Counted from the stretch's first letter, positions 9,219 to 19,946 are shown. The stretch: 64,000 bases of DNA from Polynucleobacter sp. UK-Mo-2m-Kol15 (GCF_018881505.1 NZ_JACVQC010000001.1:1471927-1535926); one strand, 5' to 3'. Notes: a model not told the origin generated them from the letters alone. Translations and numbers: made by a program.

Positions 9219-10451
9219 ATGAGCTCACAACAAGGTAACTCTGCCAATCCCACCAGTCACAATGGAGCATTGGCAGGTTTCAAAGTTCTCGATCTAAGCC
9301 GCGTTTTAGCTGGACCTTGGTGCGGCCAATTGTTAGGTGACTTGGGTGCCGAGGTTGTCAAGGTTGAATCGCCCAATGCAGGCGACGATACCCGCGGATG
9401 GGGTCCGCCATTTTTAGAGGGTGAATCAGCCTATTTTTTAGGCTGCAATCGGAATAAGCGCGGCGTAACGATTGATTTTTCGCAGCCAGAAGGCAGGGAT
9501 TTACTGGCTGCACTCATTCCAAAGTTTGATGTATTACTTGATAACTTTAAGAGTGGGACTCTAGAAAAATGGGGGTTTGACTCTGCTTGGTTTGAAACTC
9601 ATGCTCCTGCCGTTGTGCGCTGCTCTATTACTGGATATGGCAGCGCTGGACCTCAAGCCGGACTGCCAGGCTATGATTTTATTTTGCAAGCTGAATCTGG
9701 ATTGATGAGTATTACAGGAGATGCCGATGGTGAATCCTCAAAATATGGGGTTGCTATTGTTGATCTTGCTACGGGAATGATGGCAGCCAATGCAATACAA
9801 GCTGGCCTATTGGCACGCTATAGAACTGGCAAAGGTCAAGCGGTAGAGGTATCTTTATTTGACACCTCGATTGCACTTCTTGCCAACGTAGGCAGCAGTC
9901 ATCTTGCCACCGGAAAAGAGGCAGGTCGCTACGGTAATGGCCATCCAACAATCGTGCCTTACACCACCTTCGCCTGTAGTGATGGCGTCATCGCCCTTGC
10001 CATTGGTAACGATAAGCAATTTGCAAAACTTGCTGAAATCCTTCATCACCCTGAGTGGGCTGAAGACGAGAGATTTAAATCAAACACAGCAAGAGTGAAT
10101 CATAGGTCTCAATGCGAGCAATTAGTTAGAGAAAAATTAATTGATTTTTCCAGTGGAGAGCTCATTGCACTGCTTCGTCAGAATGGCATTCCAGTTGGAC
10201 TAGTGAATACGATTAAACAGGCACTTGCTACTGAACAGGCACATGCAAAAGAGATGGTGATTGAGCTAGACCATAAAAAAATTGGTAAATTTAAAACCTT
10301 AGGAGTACCGGTAAAAATGAACGCAACTCCAAGCTCAATTCGTTATGCGCCTCCCCTGCTTGGCGAGCATACAGATCAGGTTTTAGCCGAGTATCTTAAT
10401 TTAACTAACGATGTAATCCATGAATTAAAAAACAAAAAAATAATTGCTTGA
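9219..10451 (+). CDS. class III (CaiB/BaiF) CoA-transferase
   Basis: A 410-residue formyl-CoA transferase-family enzyme that moves CoA between carboxylic acids through an aspartyl-CoA anhydride. The N-terminal motif LDLSRVLAGPWCGQLLGDLG and KVESPNAGDDTRGWGPPF are typical. The likely catalytic Asp is D182 in VAIVDLATG, followed by RTGKGQAVEVSLFD. It lies 11 bases after the crotonase gene. It probably activates the acid that the downstream Bug protein captures, making the CoA ester that the crotonase consumes. The CoA donor and acceptor cannot be read from sequence. Confidence 0.92.
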   Translation: MSSQQGNSANPTSHNGALAGFKVLDLSRVLAGPWCGQLLGDLGAEVVKVESPNAGDDTRGWGPPFLEGESAYFLGCNRNKRGVTIDFSQPEGRDLLAALIPKFDVLLDNFKSGTLEKWGFDSAWFETHAPAVVRCSITGYGSAGPQAGLPGYDFILQAESGLMSITGDADGESSKYGVAIVDLATGMMAANAIQAGLLARYRTGKGQAVEVSLFDTSIALLANVGSSHLATGKEAGRYGNGHPTIVPYTTFACSDGVIALAIGNDKQFAKLAEILHHPEWAEDERFKSNTARVNHRSQCEQLVREKLIDFSSGELIALLRQNGIPVGLVNTIKQALATEQAHAKEMVIELDHKKIGKFKTLGVPVKMNATPSSIRYAPPLLGEHTDQVLAEYLNLTNDVIHELKNKKIIA

Positions 10452-10480
10452 TAGTACAAACAATCATCTGCGGAGAGACA

Positions 10481-11473
10481 ATGAAAAGACTTACAAAATT
10501 GAAACGTGTTCTAGCAGGATTTGCCGTACTGACAATCCTGTCCTCGACAACTTGGGCTCAAGGCGATGCCTATCCTAACAAACCTATCAAACTGGTAATT
10601 ACTTGGCCTGTGGGTGGCTTTGCAGATACCCTAGGCCGAGCATTGGCCACCCAAATGAGCGCCCTTCTTGGGCAACAGGTAGTGGTTGAAAATCGTGGGG
10701 GTGCAAACGGGATGATTGGCGCTGACGTGGTTGCAAAATCAGCACCGGACGGATACACGTTAATGTTTCAATCTGTGACATCACACGCCATCAATCCGTC
10801 TATGTATGAAAAAACACCTTACTCAACAGAAAAAGATATTGTGCCGATTGCAATCGTTGGATCAGTACCTATGTTGCTGGTTGCAAATACCAACTTTCCA
10901 GCAAAAAATATTAATGCATTAATTGCAATGGCAAAAAGGGATCCTGATGGTATTGCATATGCAAGCTTTGGAAACGGTAGCGCAAGCCATCTTGCAGGCG
11001 CTCTATTTACCAATCAAGCCGGCATCAAGATGACGCATGTCCCCTATAAAGGTGGGGCACCTGCAATTACCGACACAATTGGCGGTCAGATACCCTTGAG
11101 TTTTTCAGCATTTGGTCTGGCGCTTCCCCATATCAAAGCTGGCAAGCTAGTTGCCCTTGGAACTACCAGCTCTTCTAGGGCCAAACTATTACCAGACGTG
11201 CCCACTATTGCCGAGGCTGGCAATCTAAAAGACTATGAAATGTCGATTGTTTATGCCTTATGGGCACCTACTGGAGTACCAGCACCCATTCTCAATAAAC
11301 TGAGTAAAACCATTGAACAAGTAATAAGCTCAAATGCCTTTAAAGAAAAAGTGGCTGCCGATGGAGGTGAAGTAATGAATCTCACCACCACTGCCGAAAG
11401 TCAAATTTACTTTCAAAAAGAGATGCAGCGTTTAAGCAAGATTGTTAAAGACGGCAATATTAAGGCGGACTAA
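10481..11473 (+). CDS. Bug/TctC-family periplasmic carboxylate-binding protein
   Basis: A 330-residue Bug protein with an N-terminal signal peptide ending near TTWAQG. The start is the ATG at 10481, preceded by GGAGAG; an in-frame ATG at 10448 overlaps the end of the CoA-transferase gene and lacks a site. Family hallmarks are YPNKPIKLVITWPVGG, ENRGGANGMIG and MTHVPYKGGAPAITD. Bug proteins bind carboxylates in the periplasm. No membrane subunits are encoded nearby, so the transport partner is elsewhere or it acts as a sensor. It is third in the crotonase/CoA-transferase operon. Confidence 0.92.
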   Translation: MKRLTKLKRVLAGFAVLTILSSTTWAQGDAYPNKPIKLVITWPVGGFADTLGRALATQMSALLGQQVVVENRGGANGMIGADVVAKSAPDGYTLMFQSVTSHAINPSMYEKTPYSTEKDIVPIAIVGSVPMLLVANTNFPAKNINALIAMAKRDPDGIAYASFGNGSASHLAGALFTNQAGIKMTHVPYKGGAPAITDTIGGQIPLSFSAFGLALPHIKAGKLVALGTTSSSRAKLLPDVPTIAEAGNLKDYEMSIVYALWAPTGVPAPILNKLSKTIEQVISSNAFKEKVAADGGEVMNLTTTAESQIYFQKEMQRLSKIVKDGNIKAD

Positions 11474-11524
11474 TATGGAAAACAATCTGAAGTTATTAAA
11501 AATAACAATATTCAGTTGGAGTAA

Positions 11525-12262
11525 ATGAGTCTGAAGCAAACGCTCTATCAAAAAATTAGCACTATCTTGTCCGACCGCATTGTCAGCGGAGTTTATCCGC
11601 TTGGCACCAACCTCCCAACTGAGGCAAATTTATGCGAAGAATTTAAGGCAAGTCACCACACGATTCGAGATGCGCTAAAGCTTTTAATTGATAAGGGGCT
11701 GATTACCCGACGTCCTGGGGCTGGAACTAAGGTAATTGCCGCTAGCGAACCCACAGTCTTTGCTCACGTAGCGGGCGATTTGCGCCACCTATTTAGCTAT
11801 CCACAAAATACTCTTCGTCAAAATATTGTTCATGAGCATATTGTGAGCGATCGAATCCTATCCCAGTTACTGGGCTGCACAATTGGAACGCCATGGTTCA
11901 AGATTGGGGCGCTCAGAAGACTCGATGGCAACTCTCAAGCTTTATGCTGGACCGATTTTTATATTCTGCCCCGCTACTCGGATGTAGTGAAGCATAAGGC
12001 TCACTTCAGCACTCCGGTGCATGAACAAATAGAGGAGCTATATGGGGAGAGAGTTGAAAGTGCTACAGTAAAAATTAGTCTTGCAAAATTAGAAGCGGAT
12101 ATGGCGAAACAGCTTGATGTCCCAAGCAATTCAGCAGCGCTTCGAATTATCAGAAGCTATCAAAATGCCCAAAAGAATGCATTTGAGATCACCGTAAGCT
12201 ATCACCCCGAAGGTAGATATGATTGTGAATTAAACTTCTATCGCGAGTTAAGACCGAGATAA
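11525..12262 (+). CDS. GntR-family regulator with UTRA domain (HutC type)
   Basis: A 245-residue regulator with a GntR winged helix (about 5-70: DRIVSGVYPLGTNLPTEANL and HHTIRDALKLLIDKGLITRR). A UTRA ligand-binding domain follows (about 95-240), with the typical end ALRIIRSYQNA...ITVSYHPEGRY. It is the last gene of the operon, 51 bases after the Bug gene, with GGAG before the ATG. It is the probable local repressor or sensor, responding to the substrate or a CoA intermediate. The repeated ATTTATTCGGATA in the 8.2-8.3 kb promoter region is a candidate site, not a proven one. Confidence 0.88.
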   Translation: MSLKQTLYQKISTILSDRIVSGVYPLGTNLPTEANLCEEFKASHHTIRDALKLLIDKGLITRRPGAGTKVIAASEPTVFAHVAGDLRHLFSYPQNTLRQNIVHEHIVSDRILSQLLGCTIGTPWFKIGALRRLDGNSQALCWTDFYILPRYSDVVKHKAHFSTPVHEQIEELYGERVESATVKISLAKLEADMAKQLDVPSNSAALRIIRSYQNAQKNAFEITVSYHPEGRYDCELNFYRELRPR

Positions 12263-12286
12263 GACATCATCGCATCAAGCGGAAGA

Positions 12287-12363
<77 letters not shown>

Positions 12364-12387
12364 ACTGAGAACAAATTGTATCAGCAA

Positions 12388-12753
12388 CTATTTGGATAGA
12401 ATTTGCAAAACAGCGTGCAATTCATCGCGTAAGCGCAATTCCCCGCGAGCCTCATCTAAGCGATTTCTGGCACCGCTGATCGTGAAACCTTCTTCGTATA
12501 AAAGCGCTCTAATCTTACGTATTAAGACAACCTCATGATGCTGGTAATAGCGACGATTACCTCTACGCTTTTGCGGACTTAGCTGAGAAAACTCTTGCTC
12601 CCAATAACGCAGTACGTGAGAACGAACGCCACAAAGATCCGATACTTCACCAATAGTGAAATAACGCTTAGCGGGGATTGGGGGGAGCTGCGAACTAGGC
12701 AGCGCCGACCCAGACTCAAATACTGTTTTCTCGAGCATGTGATTCGACAACAT
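12388..12753 (-). CDS. MerR-family regulator downstream of ihfA
   Basis: A MerR-type winged-helix protein of 121 residues (116 if the second ATG at 12738 is used). The HTH lies at about 31-60 ([21 protein letters not shown]), followed by the wing [10 protein letters not shown] and a helix ending near the C-terminus. No metal- or drug-binding cysteine cluster is visible beyond C41 in the HTH. The short form next to ihfA is a common betaproteobacterial arrangement. It overlaps ihfA by 38 bases, so translation is probably coupled. Targets unknown. Confidence 0.88.
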   Translation of the reverse strand: MLSNHMLEKTVFESGSALPSSQLPPIPAKRYFTIGEVSDLCGVRSHVLRYWEQEFSQLSPQKRRGNRRYYQHHEVVLIRKIRALLYEEGFTISGARNRLDEARGELRLRDELHAVLQILSK

Positions 12754-13039
12754 CCTTCAACTTTTGGCTGGCATGGAATGTAACAACGCGACGCGCAGCA
12801 ATCGGTATCATTTGTCCAGTCTTTGGGTTGCGACCTGGGCGAGCTGATTTATTGCGTAACTGGAAATTACCAAATCCAGAAATCTTTACCTCAACACCAG
12901 TCTCCAGAGATTCTCCAATACGATCAAAAAACGCATCAATCATATCTTTAGCTTCACGCTTATTCAGGCCAACTTGATCAAAGAGCGCTTCTGAGAGCTC
13001 ATTCTTGGTTACGGTATCGTTACTAACTAAATCATTCAT
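12716..13039 (-). CDS. ihfA: integration host factor alpha subunit
   Basis: A 107-residue HU/IHF-family DNA-bending protein that pairs with IhfB. Signature residues are [20 protein letters not shown] and [20 protein letters not shown], including the proline-tipped arm that intercalates into bent DNA. The N-terminal [19 protein letters not shown] is typical of IhfA. It follows pheT by about 40 bases, the classic pheST-ihfA order. It ends inside the start of the merR gene. Confidence 0.96.
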   Translation of the reverse strand: MNDLVSNDTVTKNELSEALFDQVGLNKREAKDMIDAFFDRIGESLETGVEVKISGFGNFQLRNKSARPGRNPKTGQMIPIAARRVVTFHASQKLKDVVESHARENSI

Positions 13040-13081
13040 GACAGAAGCCTCTTCAAACTAAACTGTTACTAATATTAAACC

Positions 13082-15541
13082 CTAGCGCAGACGGGCTGAG
13101 CAATTTTTTTCAAGAGCAGTCAACAAAGCTGTCATAACTGTCTCAATTTGCGCATCCTGCAGAGTTTCCTGGGTGTTCAATAGGGTTATCCGGAATGCCA
13201 AGCTCTTCTCATCATCACCCATACTGCTAGAGCCAGATTTTGGCTTGAACTCATCAAATAACTCGATTGCTTTGACAAAGCTCTGCTTCTTAGCATTCAT
13301 GGCATCAAGTAGAGTCTGCGAAGAGACCGCCTGCTTAACCACTACCGCCAAATCGCGCTGAACTGCAGGAAACTTACTTAACTCTTCTGGCTGCGGAATA
13401 CCGAGCATACGAACAGACTCTAGGTCTAATTCAAAAAGCACTGGCGCCAATGGTAAATCGTAGGCCTGCTGCAGTCCAGGGTGCAATTCGCCAATCCAGC
13501 CAATCTCTTGCTTGCCAGAAGAAGTTATTAAATGGATTCGAGCGCAACGGCCAGGATGAAGTGCAGGATGAACTGCAGCCTGAGTTGTGAAATGCAAGGG
13601 ATCGAGCACGCGCTCAAGATCACCTTTTACATCAAAGAAATCAACTGCACGATCAGCGATGGCCCACTGTTCTGGAACAAATGAACCGTAAGCCAAGCCG
13701 CCAACTTGCTGTGGCTGATGGAAACCAGCCACTTTGCCAGCCTGCTCTTGAATATTAGAGTCACGCTTAAAGACGCGACCCGTTTCGAATAAACGGACAC
13801 GACCTGCACCCCGATTGAGGTTTGACTTGAGGTTATCCAACAAGCCACCCCAGAGATTGCTTCGCATAACACCATATTGGCTAGCAATTGGGTTAAGAAC
13901 AGTAATCAAATCTTTTTCAGTCGCGGCAGCTAAACGTTGCTCACTTTCTAAATCAGTAAATCCAAAATTCACAGCCTCTTGATAACCTTGAAGAGCTAAA
14001 CGCTGACGTAATAAATGCACTCCCCGCTTTGCCTCTGCTTTAGCGCTCATCTTCAACGAAGAGACGGGCGGCACATCAGGAATATTTTCAAAGCCGTACA
14101 TACGCGCGACTTCTTCAATTAAATCTTCTTCAATTTCGATATCAAAGCGAAAACTTGGTGGCATCACTACAAACACATCGCCAGCCTCTTGCTTAAATTC
14201 AAAACCCAAACGATTAAACACATCAGCCACAATTTCAGCCGTCAATGGAATGCCAATGACTTTCATGGCGCGCGCCAAACGCATACTCACTGGCTTACGC
14301 TCAGGAATAGCTAGCACTTGGTCATCAATTGGTCCAACTTGGCCACCACATACCTTAACAATCAGAGCACTTAAATACTCTAAACAGTTGGCAGTATTTT
14401 GTGGATCAACCCCACGCTCAAAGCGATGCGCTGCATCGGTACTGAAATTAAATCGACGAGCACGCCCTTGAATTGCTGAAGGCTGCCAGTACGCCGCTTC
14501 AACATAAATATTTTTTGTGTCGTCAGTCACAGCACAATGATTACCACCCATGATTCCAGCCAATGCAACTGGGCCCGCTTGATCAGCAACCACACCAGCA
14601 TCTTGTATCTTCCCAGCAGAATCTGGACCTTGTAAAGTTACCGTCTGACCATTTAAAAGCTCAATACTCTCATCTGACTTAGCCCAACGAACAGATAAGT
14701 CACCAGTCAATTTGTCAATGTCGAACACGTGGGTCGGCTGACCCATTTCCAGCATAACGTAGTTAGATAAATCCACTAAAGGGGAAATACTTCTTTGACC
14801 AGCATTACATAAACGCTGAATAATCCAATCAGGCGTTTTGGCTTTTGGATTAACGCCGCGAATCACGCGACCAGCAAAACGACCACAAAGATCAGTATTT
14901 TCAACAGACACTTTCAGCTTGTCTTGTATGGAAACATCTACAGCAGTCCACTTGGGAGCACACAGCGCAGCACCAGTTATAGCAGATACTTCACGTGCCA
15001 TGCCTATGAGTGAAAGACAATCCGCCTTATTAGGCGTCAATTTAATTACAAAGATCTGATCATCTAGATTTAAATACTGACGAATATCTTCACCCACTGG
15101 CGCATCTGTAGGTAACTCCAAAATACCTTCATGATCATCACCCAAGCCTAGCTCGCGACCAGAGCACAGCATCCCCTGGCTTTCAACACCACGTAGCTTG
15201 CCTAATTTGATTATGAAGGGCTTACCACCCGCTTCAGCTGGCGGTAATTCTGCGCCAACTAATGCGCAGGGAATTTTGATACCTACACGTGCATTTGGAG
15301 CGCCGCAAACAATTTGTAAGTCTTGACCAGTACCTGCATTTACCTTACAGACTCGCAAACGATCTGCATCTGGATGCTGCTCAGCAGAGAGAATTTCTGC
15401 GACCACAATCTTCGTAAATGCAGGGGCTACTGAATGCTGCTCCTCAACCTCAAGACCTGCCATAGTCATCGCATGGCCTAAGGCATTACTATCAAGCGAA
15501 GGGTTTACATATTGACGTAACCAAGATTCAGAAAATTGCAT
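13082..15541 (-). CDS. pheT: phenylalanine-tRNA ligase beta subunit
   Basis: The 819-residue beta subunit of the (alpha-beta)2 PheRS. Visible domains in order are: N-terminal PheT and EMAP-like tRNA-binding domain (about 40-150, EQHPDADRLRVCKVNAG), B3/B4 editing domain (about 210-385), B5 domain (about 405-475), a catalytic-like core (FNRGAGRVRLFETGRVF) and a C-terminal anticodon-binding FDX-ACB domain (about 725-819, SKFPAVQRDLAVVV). It is full length. It starts 32 bases after pheS and is part of the translation operon. Confidence 0.97.
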   Translation of the reverse strand: MQFSESWLRQYVNPSLDSNALGHAMTMAGLEVEEQHSVAPAFTKIVVAEILSAEQHPDADRLRVCKVNAGTGQDLQIVCGAPNARVGIKIPCALVGAELPPAEAGGKPFIIKLGKLRGVESQGMLCSGRELGLGDDHEGILELPTDAPVGEDIRQYLNLDDQIFVIKLTPNKADCLSLIGMAREVSAITGAALCAPKWTAVDVSIQDKLKVSVENTDLCGRFAGRVIRGVNPKAKTPDWIIQRLCNAGQRSISPLVDLSNYVMLEMGQPTHVFDIDKLTGDLSVRWAKSDESIELLNGQTVTLQGPDSAGKIQDAGVVADQAGPVALAGIMGGNHCAVTDDTKNIYVEAAYWQPSAIQGRARRFNFSTDAAHRFERGVDPQNTANCLEYLSALIVKVCGGQVGPIDDQVLAIPERKPVSMRLARAMKVIGIPLTAEIVADVFNRLGFEFKQEAGDVFVVMPPSFRFDIEIEEDLIEEVARMYGFENIPDVPPVSSLKMSAKAEAKRGVHLLRQRLALQGYQEAVNFGFTDLESEQRLAAATEKDLITVLNPIASQYGVMRSNLWGGLLDNLKSNLNRGAGRVRLFETGRVFKRDSNIQEQAGKVAGFHQPQQVGGLAYGSFVPEQWAIADRAVDFFDVKGDLERVLDPLHFTTQAAVHPALHPGRCARIHLITSSGKQEIGWIGELHPGLQQAYDLPLAPVLFELDLESVRMLGIPQPEELSKFPAVQRDLAVVVKQAVSSQTLLDAMNAKKQSFVKAIELFDEFKPKSGSSSMGDDEKSLAFRITLLNTQETLQDAQIETVMTALLTALEKNCSARLR

Positions 15542-15572
15542 ATGCGCTATCTACTATTAGAAGGTTGGCGAA

Positions 15573-16619
15573 TTAAGCCGGAAATTGCGCTAAGAAACGG
15601 AGATCGTTCTCGAAGAAAAGACGTAAATCATCAACGCCATAACGCAACATCGTCAAGCGCTCTAAGCCAGAGCCAAAAGCAAAACCGGTATAGCGCTCTG
15701 GATCAATACCCATATTACGCAATACATTTGGATGAACCTGTCCTGCCCCGGAAATTTCCAACCAGCGGCCGGCTAACTTACCGCCACCAAAAGCCATATC
15801 GATTTCAGCCGAAGGTTCAGTAAAAGGAAAATACGAGGGACGGAAACGAACCTGCAATTCATTTGTTTCAAAAAAGGTTCTTAAAAAATCGGTGTACACA
15901 CCTTTGAGATCTGCAAAAGAAACACTCTCAGAAATCCAAAGCCCTTCAACCTGATGAAACATCGGTGAATGGGTTGCATCACTATCGACTCGATATGTTC
16001 TTCCCGGTGCAATTACTTTGATTGGCGGCATCACATCAACATGAGCATATTTCTTTACATGTTCACTCGCATAACGAACCTGAATGGGACTGGTATGCGT
16101 GCGCAATAACAAAGGCTTTCCATTGGAATCTTTGCCATCAATATAAAAAGTATCCTGCATAGAACGTGCGGGATGATTCTCGGGGCTATTTAAGGCGGTG
16201 AAATTAAACCAATCGGTTTCAATCTCAGGGCCATCAGCCACATCAAAACCAATGGAGCGGAAGATCTCTTCAACACGTTCCCAGGTACGCATCACCGGAT
16301 GCAGACTGCCTACTGCTTGGCCACGGCCAGGCAAGGAAACATCGATAGACTCAGCGGCAAGTCGTTGCAGCAATACCGCATCAGCCAAAGCTTGGCGACG
16401 CTCTTGTAATGCAGCTTCTACTTGGGTTTTGATTTGATTAATTTGGGCACCAGCACTTTTGCGCTCATCAGGCAACATTCCACCAAGCGCTTTTAAACGC
16501 TCAGTGAGAACACCTGACTTACCGAGATACTTGGCTTTCGCGTCCTCTAGAGCTGCCGCATCGGCAGCCCCGAGGAAATCACGTTTAGCATCCTCGACAA
16601 TGTGGTCGAGAGAAACCAT
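15573..16619 (-). CDS. pheS: phenylalanine-tRNA ligase alpha subunit
   Basis: The 348-residue catalytic alpha subunit of PheRS. An N-terminal coiled coil (about 1-85) precedes the class II core, with [19 protein letters not shown], motif 2 [19 protein letters not shown] and motif 3 [19 protein letters not shown] at the C-terminus. It pairs with the pheT product to charge tRNA-Phe. It lies 28 bases after rplT in the operon. Confidence 0.97.
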   Translation of the reverse strand: MVSLDHIVEDAKRDFLGAADAAALEDAKAKYLGKSGVLTERLKALGGMLPDERKSAGAQINQIKTQVEAALQERRQALADAVLLQRLAAESIDVSLPGRGQAVGSLHPVMRTWERVEEIFRSIGFDVADGPEIETDWFNFTALNSPENHPARSMQDTFYIDGKDSNGKPLLLRTHTSPIQVRYASEHVKKYAHVDVMPPIKVIAPGRTYRVDSDATHSPMFHQVEGLWISESVSFADLKGVYTDFLRTFFETNELQVRFRPSYFPFTEPSAEIDMAFGGGKLAGRWLEISGAGQVHPNVLRNMGIDPERYTGFAFGSGLERLTMLRYGVDDLRLFFENDLRFLAQFPA

Positions 16620-16647
16620 TGCAGCTTAGTTTTAAATGAACTAAGAA

Positions 16648-17013
16648 TTAAGCTGCAGCGCTTACTACGGATTTGATCCGAGTAACCAAAGCAGCAAAAG
16701 CTGCTTTGTCAGCAATGGCCATATCAGAAATCACTTTACGGTCGAGCTCGATCGCAGCCTTCTTCATACCATTCATGAATACGCTATAGGTCATGTCATG
16801 CTGACGAACTGCCGCGTTGATACGAGCAATCCATAAAGCGCGGAATACACGTTTCTTGTTGCGACGGTCACGGTATGCATATTGACCAGCACGCATAACT
16901 GCTTGCTTAGCAATACGGAATACATTCTTACGACGTCCACGATAGCCTGTTGCAGCATCGGTGATTTTCTTATGACGGGCTCTTGCTGTAACCCCACGTT
17001 TGACTCTTGGCAT
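16648..17013 (-). CDS. rplT: 50S ribosomal protein L20
   Basis: A 121-residue L20 with the basic N-terminal extension ([36 protein letters not shown]) that threads into 23S rRNA, and the globular C-terminus ([20 protein letters not shown]). AGGAG lies before the ATG. L20 nucleates large-subunit assembly and in enterobacteria represses rpmI-rplT translation. It follows rpmI by 25 bases. Confidence 0.97.
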   Translation of the reverse strand: MPRVKRGVTARARHKKITDAATGYRGRRKNVFRIAKQAVMRAGQYAYRDRRNKKRVFRALWIARINAAVRQHDMTYSVFMNGMKKAAIELDRKVISDMAIADKAAFAALVTRIKSVVSAAA

Positions 17014-17038
17014 TTATTTCTCCTAATCTAGTCTGAGG

Positions 17039-17236
17039 TTAAGCGTATGGAAGCATAGAGCGAATTGACTTAACGTCTGCCTTCGCAACTTCTGTGGAAC
17101 CACGCAAATGACGCTTGTTCTTTGTGGTCTTCTTGGTGAGGATATGGCGTTTGAAAGCCTGACCTCGTTTGATCGTTCCGCCTGCGCGAACCGTGAAGCG
17201 CTTTTTAGCGCTACTCTTGCTCTTCATCTTGGGCAT
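17039..17236 (-). CDS. rpmI: 50S ribosomal protein L35
   Basis: A 65-residue L35 starting [14 protein letters not shown]. The start is the ATG at 17236, six bases after GAAGGGG; an upstream in-frame ATG at 17251 overlaps that site and would add five untypical residues. The 127-base gap before it, after infC, contains a GTAACC-GAC-GGTTAC hairpin (17272-17286). That gap is where L20-type translational control of rpmI would act, although homology to the E. coli operator cannot be claimed from sequence alone. Confidence 0.96.
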   Translation of the reverse strand: MPKMKSKSSAKKRFTVRAGGTIKRGQAFKRHILTKKTTKNKRHLRGSTEVAKADVKSIRSMLPYA

Positions 17237-17363
17237 AAAGCACCCCTTCAATTACTTGTGCAACATAGGTGGTAACCGACGGTTACGCTTCCTGTACCTA
17301 GAAGCACTTCAAACTGCCAGAGTCTTGCGACTCCTCCCTACATAAGAACCAGGTAGGACCTAG

Positions 17364-17888
17364 TTACTTAGCCTTACGAATGGGGGCCAATACCATCACC
17401 ATCTGGCGGCCTTCCATCTTTGGAAACTGCTCGACTTGGCCATGCTCTTGCAAGTCCAACTTCAGGCGCTCCAACATTCTGACTCCGATTTCTTGGTGAG
17501 CCATTTCACGACCCCGAAACCGCAGCGTAATCTTTGTCTTATCGCCATCTTCCAAAAAGCGGATTAGATTGCGTAGCTTCACACCATAGTCACCATCATC
17601 TGTGCCAGGGCGGAACTTCACTTCCTTCACCTGAATCACTTTTTGCTTGAGCTTTGCTTCATGCAAACGTTTGGCTTCTTGGTACTTGAATTTGCCGAAG
17701 TCCATGATCCGGACTACAGGTGGCACAGCAGTCGGAGCAATTTCAACCAAATCGGTCTCTTTCTCTTCCGCCAAAGCCAAGGCTTCACTCAACTTAACTA
17801 CACCGATGGGTTCTCCATCCAGTCCAATCAGACGCACTTCAGGAGCCGTAATCTCCCGGTTTATGCGCTGCGATTTATCAGTAGCGAT
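17364..17888 (-). CDS. infC: translation initiation factor IF-3 with an AUC start codon
   Basis: A 174-residue IF-3. The N-domain ([17 protein letters not shown]), linker helix and C-domain ([20 protein letters not shown], ending [13 protein letters not shown]) are complete. No ATG, GTG or TTG gives a full N-terminus: the first GTG (17837) would remove the conserved KSQRINREI segment. An ATC at 17886-17888 lies nine bases after AAGGA and gives the expected family start ([11 protein letters not shown]). Rare AUU/AUC starts in infC are known to let IF-3 repress its own synthesis. It follows thrS by about 42 bases. Confidence 0.92.
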   Translation of the reverse strand: MATDKSQRINREITAPEVRLIGLDGEPIGVVKLSEALALAEEKETDLVEIAPTAVPPVVRIMDFGKFKYQEAKRLHEAKLKQKVIQVKEVKFRPGTDDGDYGVKLRNLIRFLEDGDKTKITLRFRGREMAHQEIGVRMLERLKLDLQEHGQVEQFPKMEGRQMVMVLAPIRKAK

Positions 17889-17930
17889 CTTCTTAATTCC
17901 TTTAAAAAAACAATAAAAACCATTCCACCC

Positions 17931-19853
17931 CTAGCTAGGCTCGGGTCCGACTTTCTGGGAAATATCCTGCTGGAGTCGGGCAACGAAGGCATCAAGAGGC
18001 ATTACACCTAAATCCACTCCGCCACGGGCACGAACGGCCACCGAATTACTTTCTGCTTCTTTATCCCCTACAACTAACAAAAATGGGAGCTTCTGTAATG
18101 CGTGCTCGCGTATTTTATACGTAATTTTCTCATTTCGCAAATCAGATTCAACTCTAAACCCTTGTTTTTTCAGAGATTGCTGGACTTTTTGTGCGTAGGC
18201 AGCGGAATTATCGGAGATATTGAGGACTACAGCCTGGGTCGGGGCGAGCCAAACTGGCATATTTCCGGCATGGTTTTCGATCAAAATACCAATAAAACGC
18301 TCCAAGGATCCCACAATTGCCCTGTGAAGCATTACTGGGGCCTTACGAGTATTCTCTTCTGTAACGTATTCGGCACCTAAGCGGGCCGGCATTGAGAAAT
18401 CCACCTGGATCGTGCCGCACTGCCAAGTACGCCCAATCGAGTCCTTGAGGTGATATTCGATCTTTGGACCATAAAAAGCGCCCTCGCCTGGCAATTCTTC
18501 CCACTCTTGGCCTGAGGCAGTCAAGGCGCCACGCAAAGCAGCCTCGGCCTTATCCCAAATCGCATCATCACCAACGCGTTTTGCCGGGCGCAAGGCTAGC
18601 TTGACAGCGACTTCAGTAAAACCAAAATCCTGATAGACCTCACGAACCGCCTTATCAAATGCAGCTACTTCTGACTGAATCTGATCTTCGGTGCAAAAAA
18701 TATGGCCATCATCTTGTGTGAAGCCACGAACACGCATCAAGCCATGCAATGCGCCTGAGGGTTCATTGCGGTGGCACTGACCAAACTCACCGTAACGCAA
18801 TGGCAACTCACGATAACTATGTAAGCCGGAATTAAAAATCTGCACGTGTCCTGGACAGTTCATCGGCTTTAATGCGTAAGCACGATTCTCCGACTCGGTC
18901 GTAAACATATTTTCTTTGTAGTTATCCCAGTGACCAGACTTCTCCCACAATCCACGATCGAGAATTTGTGGAGCCTTCACTTCTTGATAACCTTCGCGCT
19001 GATAAACGCGGCGCATGTACTGCTCAACCTCTTGCCAAATAGACCAGCCTTTTGGATGCCAGAAAATTAAACCTGGTGCCTCAGGTTGAAAGTGAAATAA
19101 ATCTAAGAACTTACCAAGGCGACGATGATCACGCTTCTCAGCTTCTTCCAGCATATGTAAATGCGCATCTTGATCTTCTTTTTTCAGCCAAGCTGTGCCA
19201 TAGATCCGCTGTAGCATCTCATTCTTACTATCACCACGCCAGTAAGCACCAGCAACGCTGAGAAGCTTAAATACCTTTAGTTTGCCAGTAGATGGCACGT
19301 GGGGTCCGCGACATAAGTCGGTGAACTTCCCTTCCGTGTACAAAGAAACATCCTCACCTTGCGGAATGCTAGTAATAATTTCTGCCTTATAGTTTTCGCC
19401 TTGATCTTTGAAAAACTTGACAGCCTCATCGCGCGGCATCACCGTACGAGTTACTGGCTCGTCTTTTTTAGCAAGCTCCGCCATTTTCCGTTCAATTGCG
19501 ACTAGATCTTCCGGAGTAAATGGACGATGAAATGAGAAGTCGTAATAAAAACCGTTGTCGATCACAGGCCCGATTGTGACCTGCGCATCCGGGAAGAGTT
19601 CTTTAACGGCATAAGCCAATAAGTGTGCAGTGGAGTGACGCACAATATCGAGAGCCTCTGGGCTCTTATCGGTGATGATGGCCAATTGACTATCTTTATC
19701 GATAACAAAGCTGGCATCAACCATCTTGCCATCAACAATGCCGCCAAGGGCAGCTTTGGCTAGACTACTTCCAATGCTTTGGGCAACATCAAGAACGCGC
19801 ACGGGAGCATCAAACTCACGTTTAGATCCATCTGGCAGAGTAACTACAAGCAT
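17931..19853 (-). CDS. thrS: threonine-tRNA ligase
   Basis: A 640-residue class II ThrRS. It has an N-terminal TGS domain (1-60), an editing domain with [16 protein letters not shown] near 70-85, a catalytic core with zinc-binding [10 protein letters not shown] and motif 2 [12 protein letters not shown]-like [19 protein letters not shown], and a C-terminal anticodon-binding domain (about 540-640). The ATG at 19853 has GGAG five bases before it; a GTG two codons upstream is less well placed. It is the first gene of the operon that continues through infC, rpmI, rplT, pheST and ihfA. Confidence 0.97.
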   Translation of the reverse strand: MLVVTLPDGSKREFDAPVRVLDVAQSIGSSLAKAALGGIVDGKMVDASFVIDKDSQLAIITDKSPEALDIVRHSTAHLLAYAVKELFPDAQVTIGPVIDNGFYYDFSFHRPFTPEDLVAIERKMAELAKKDEPVTRTVMPRDEAVKFFKDQGENYKAEIITSIPQGEDVSLYTEGKFTDLCRGPHVPSTGKLKVFKLLSVAGAYWRGDSKNEMLQRIYGTAWLKKEDQDAHLHMLEEAEKRDHRRLGKFLDLFHFQPEAPGLIFWHPKGWSIWQEVEQYMRRVYQREGYQEVKAPQILDRGLWEKSGHWDNYKENMFTTESENRAYALKPMNCPGHVQIFNSGLHSYRELPLRYGEFGQCHRNEPSGALHGLMRVRGFTQDDGHIFCTEDQIQSEVAAFDKAVREVYQDFGFTEVAVKLALRPAKRVGDDAIWDKAEAALRGALTASGQEWEELPGEGAFYGPKIEYHLKDSIGRTWQCGTIQVDFSMPARLGAEYVTEENTRKAPVMLHRAIVGSLERFIGILIENHAGNMPVWLAPTQAVVLNISDNSAAYAQKVQQSLKKQGFRVESDLRNEKITYKIREHALQKLPFLLVVGDKEAESNSVAVRARGGVDLGVMPLDAFVARLQQDISQKVGPEPS

Positions 19854-19911
19854 GACCACTCCATCTTATTAAGATTCAGCCAATTGACTGATGTACTGCA
19901 TAACACCCACC

Positions 19912-19946
19912 AAAAAGAAAGCGCGGAAGCTTTTGGGCAACCGCGC
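19912..19946 (-). terminator. terminator of tRNA-Val
   Basis: On the minus strand GCGCGG and CCGCGC form a GC-only stem followed by TTTCTTTTT, 20 bases beyond the 3' end of tRNA-Val. It separates relA/tRNA-Val transcription from the thrS operon promoter. Confidence 0.75.
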
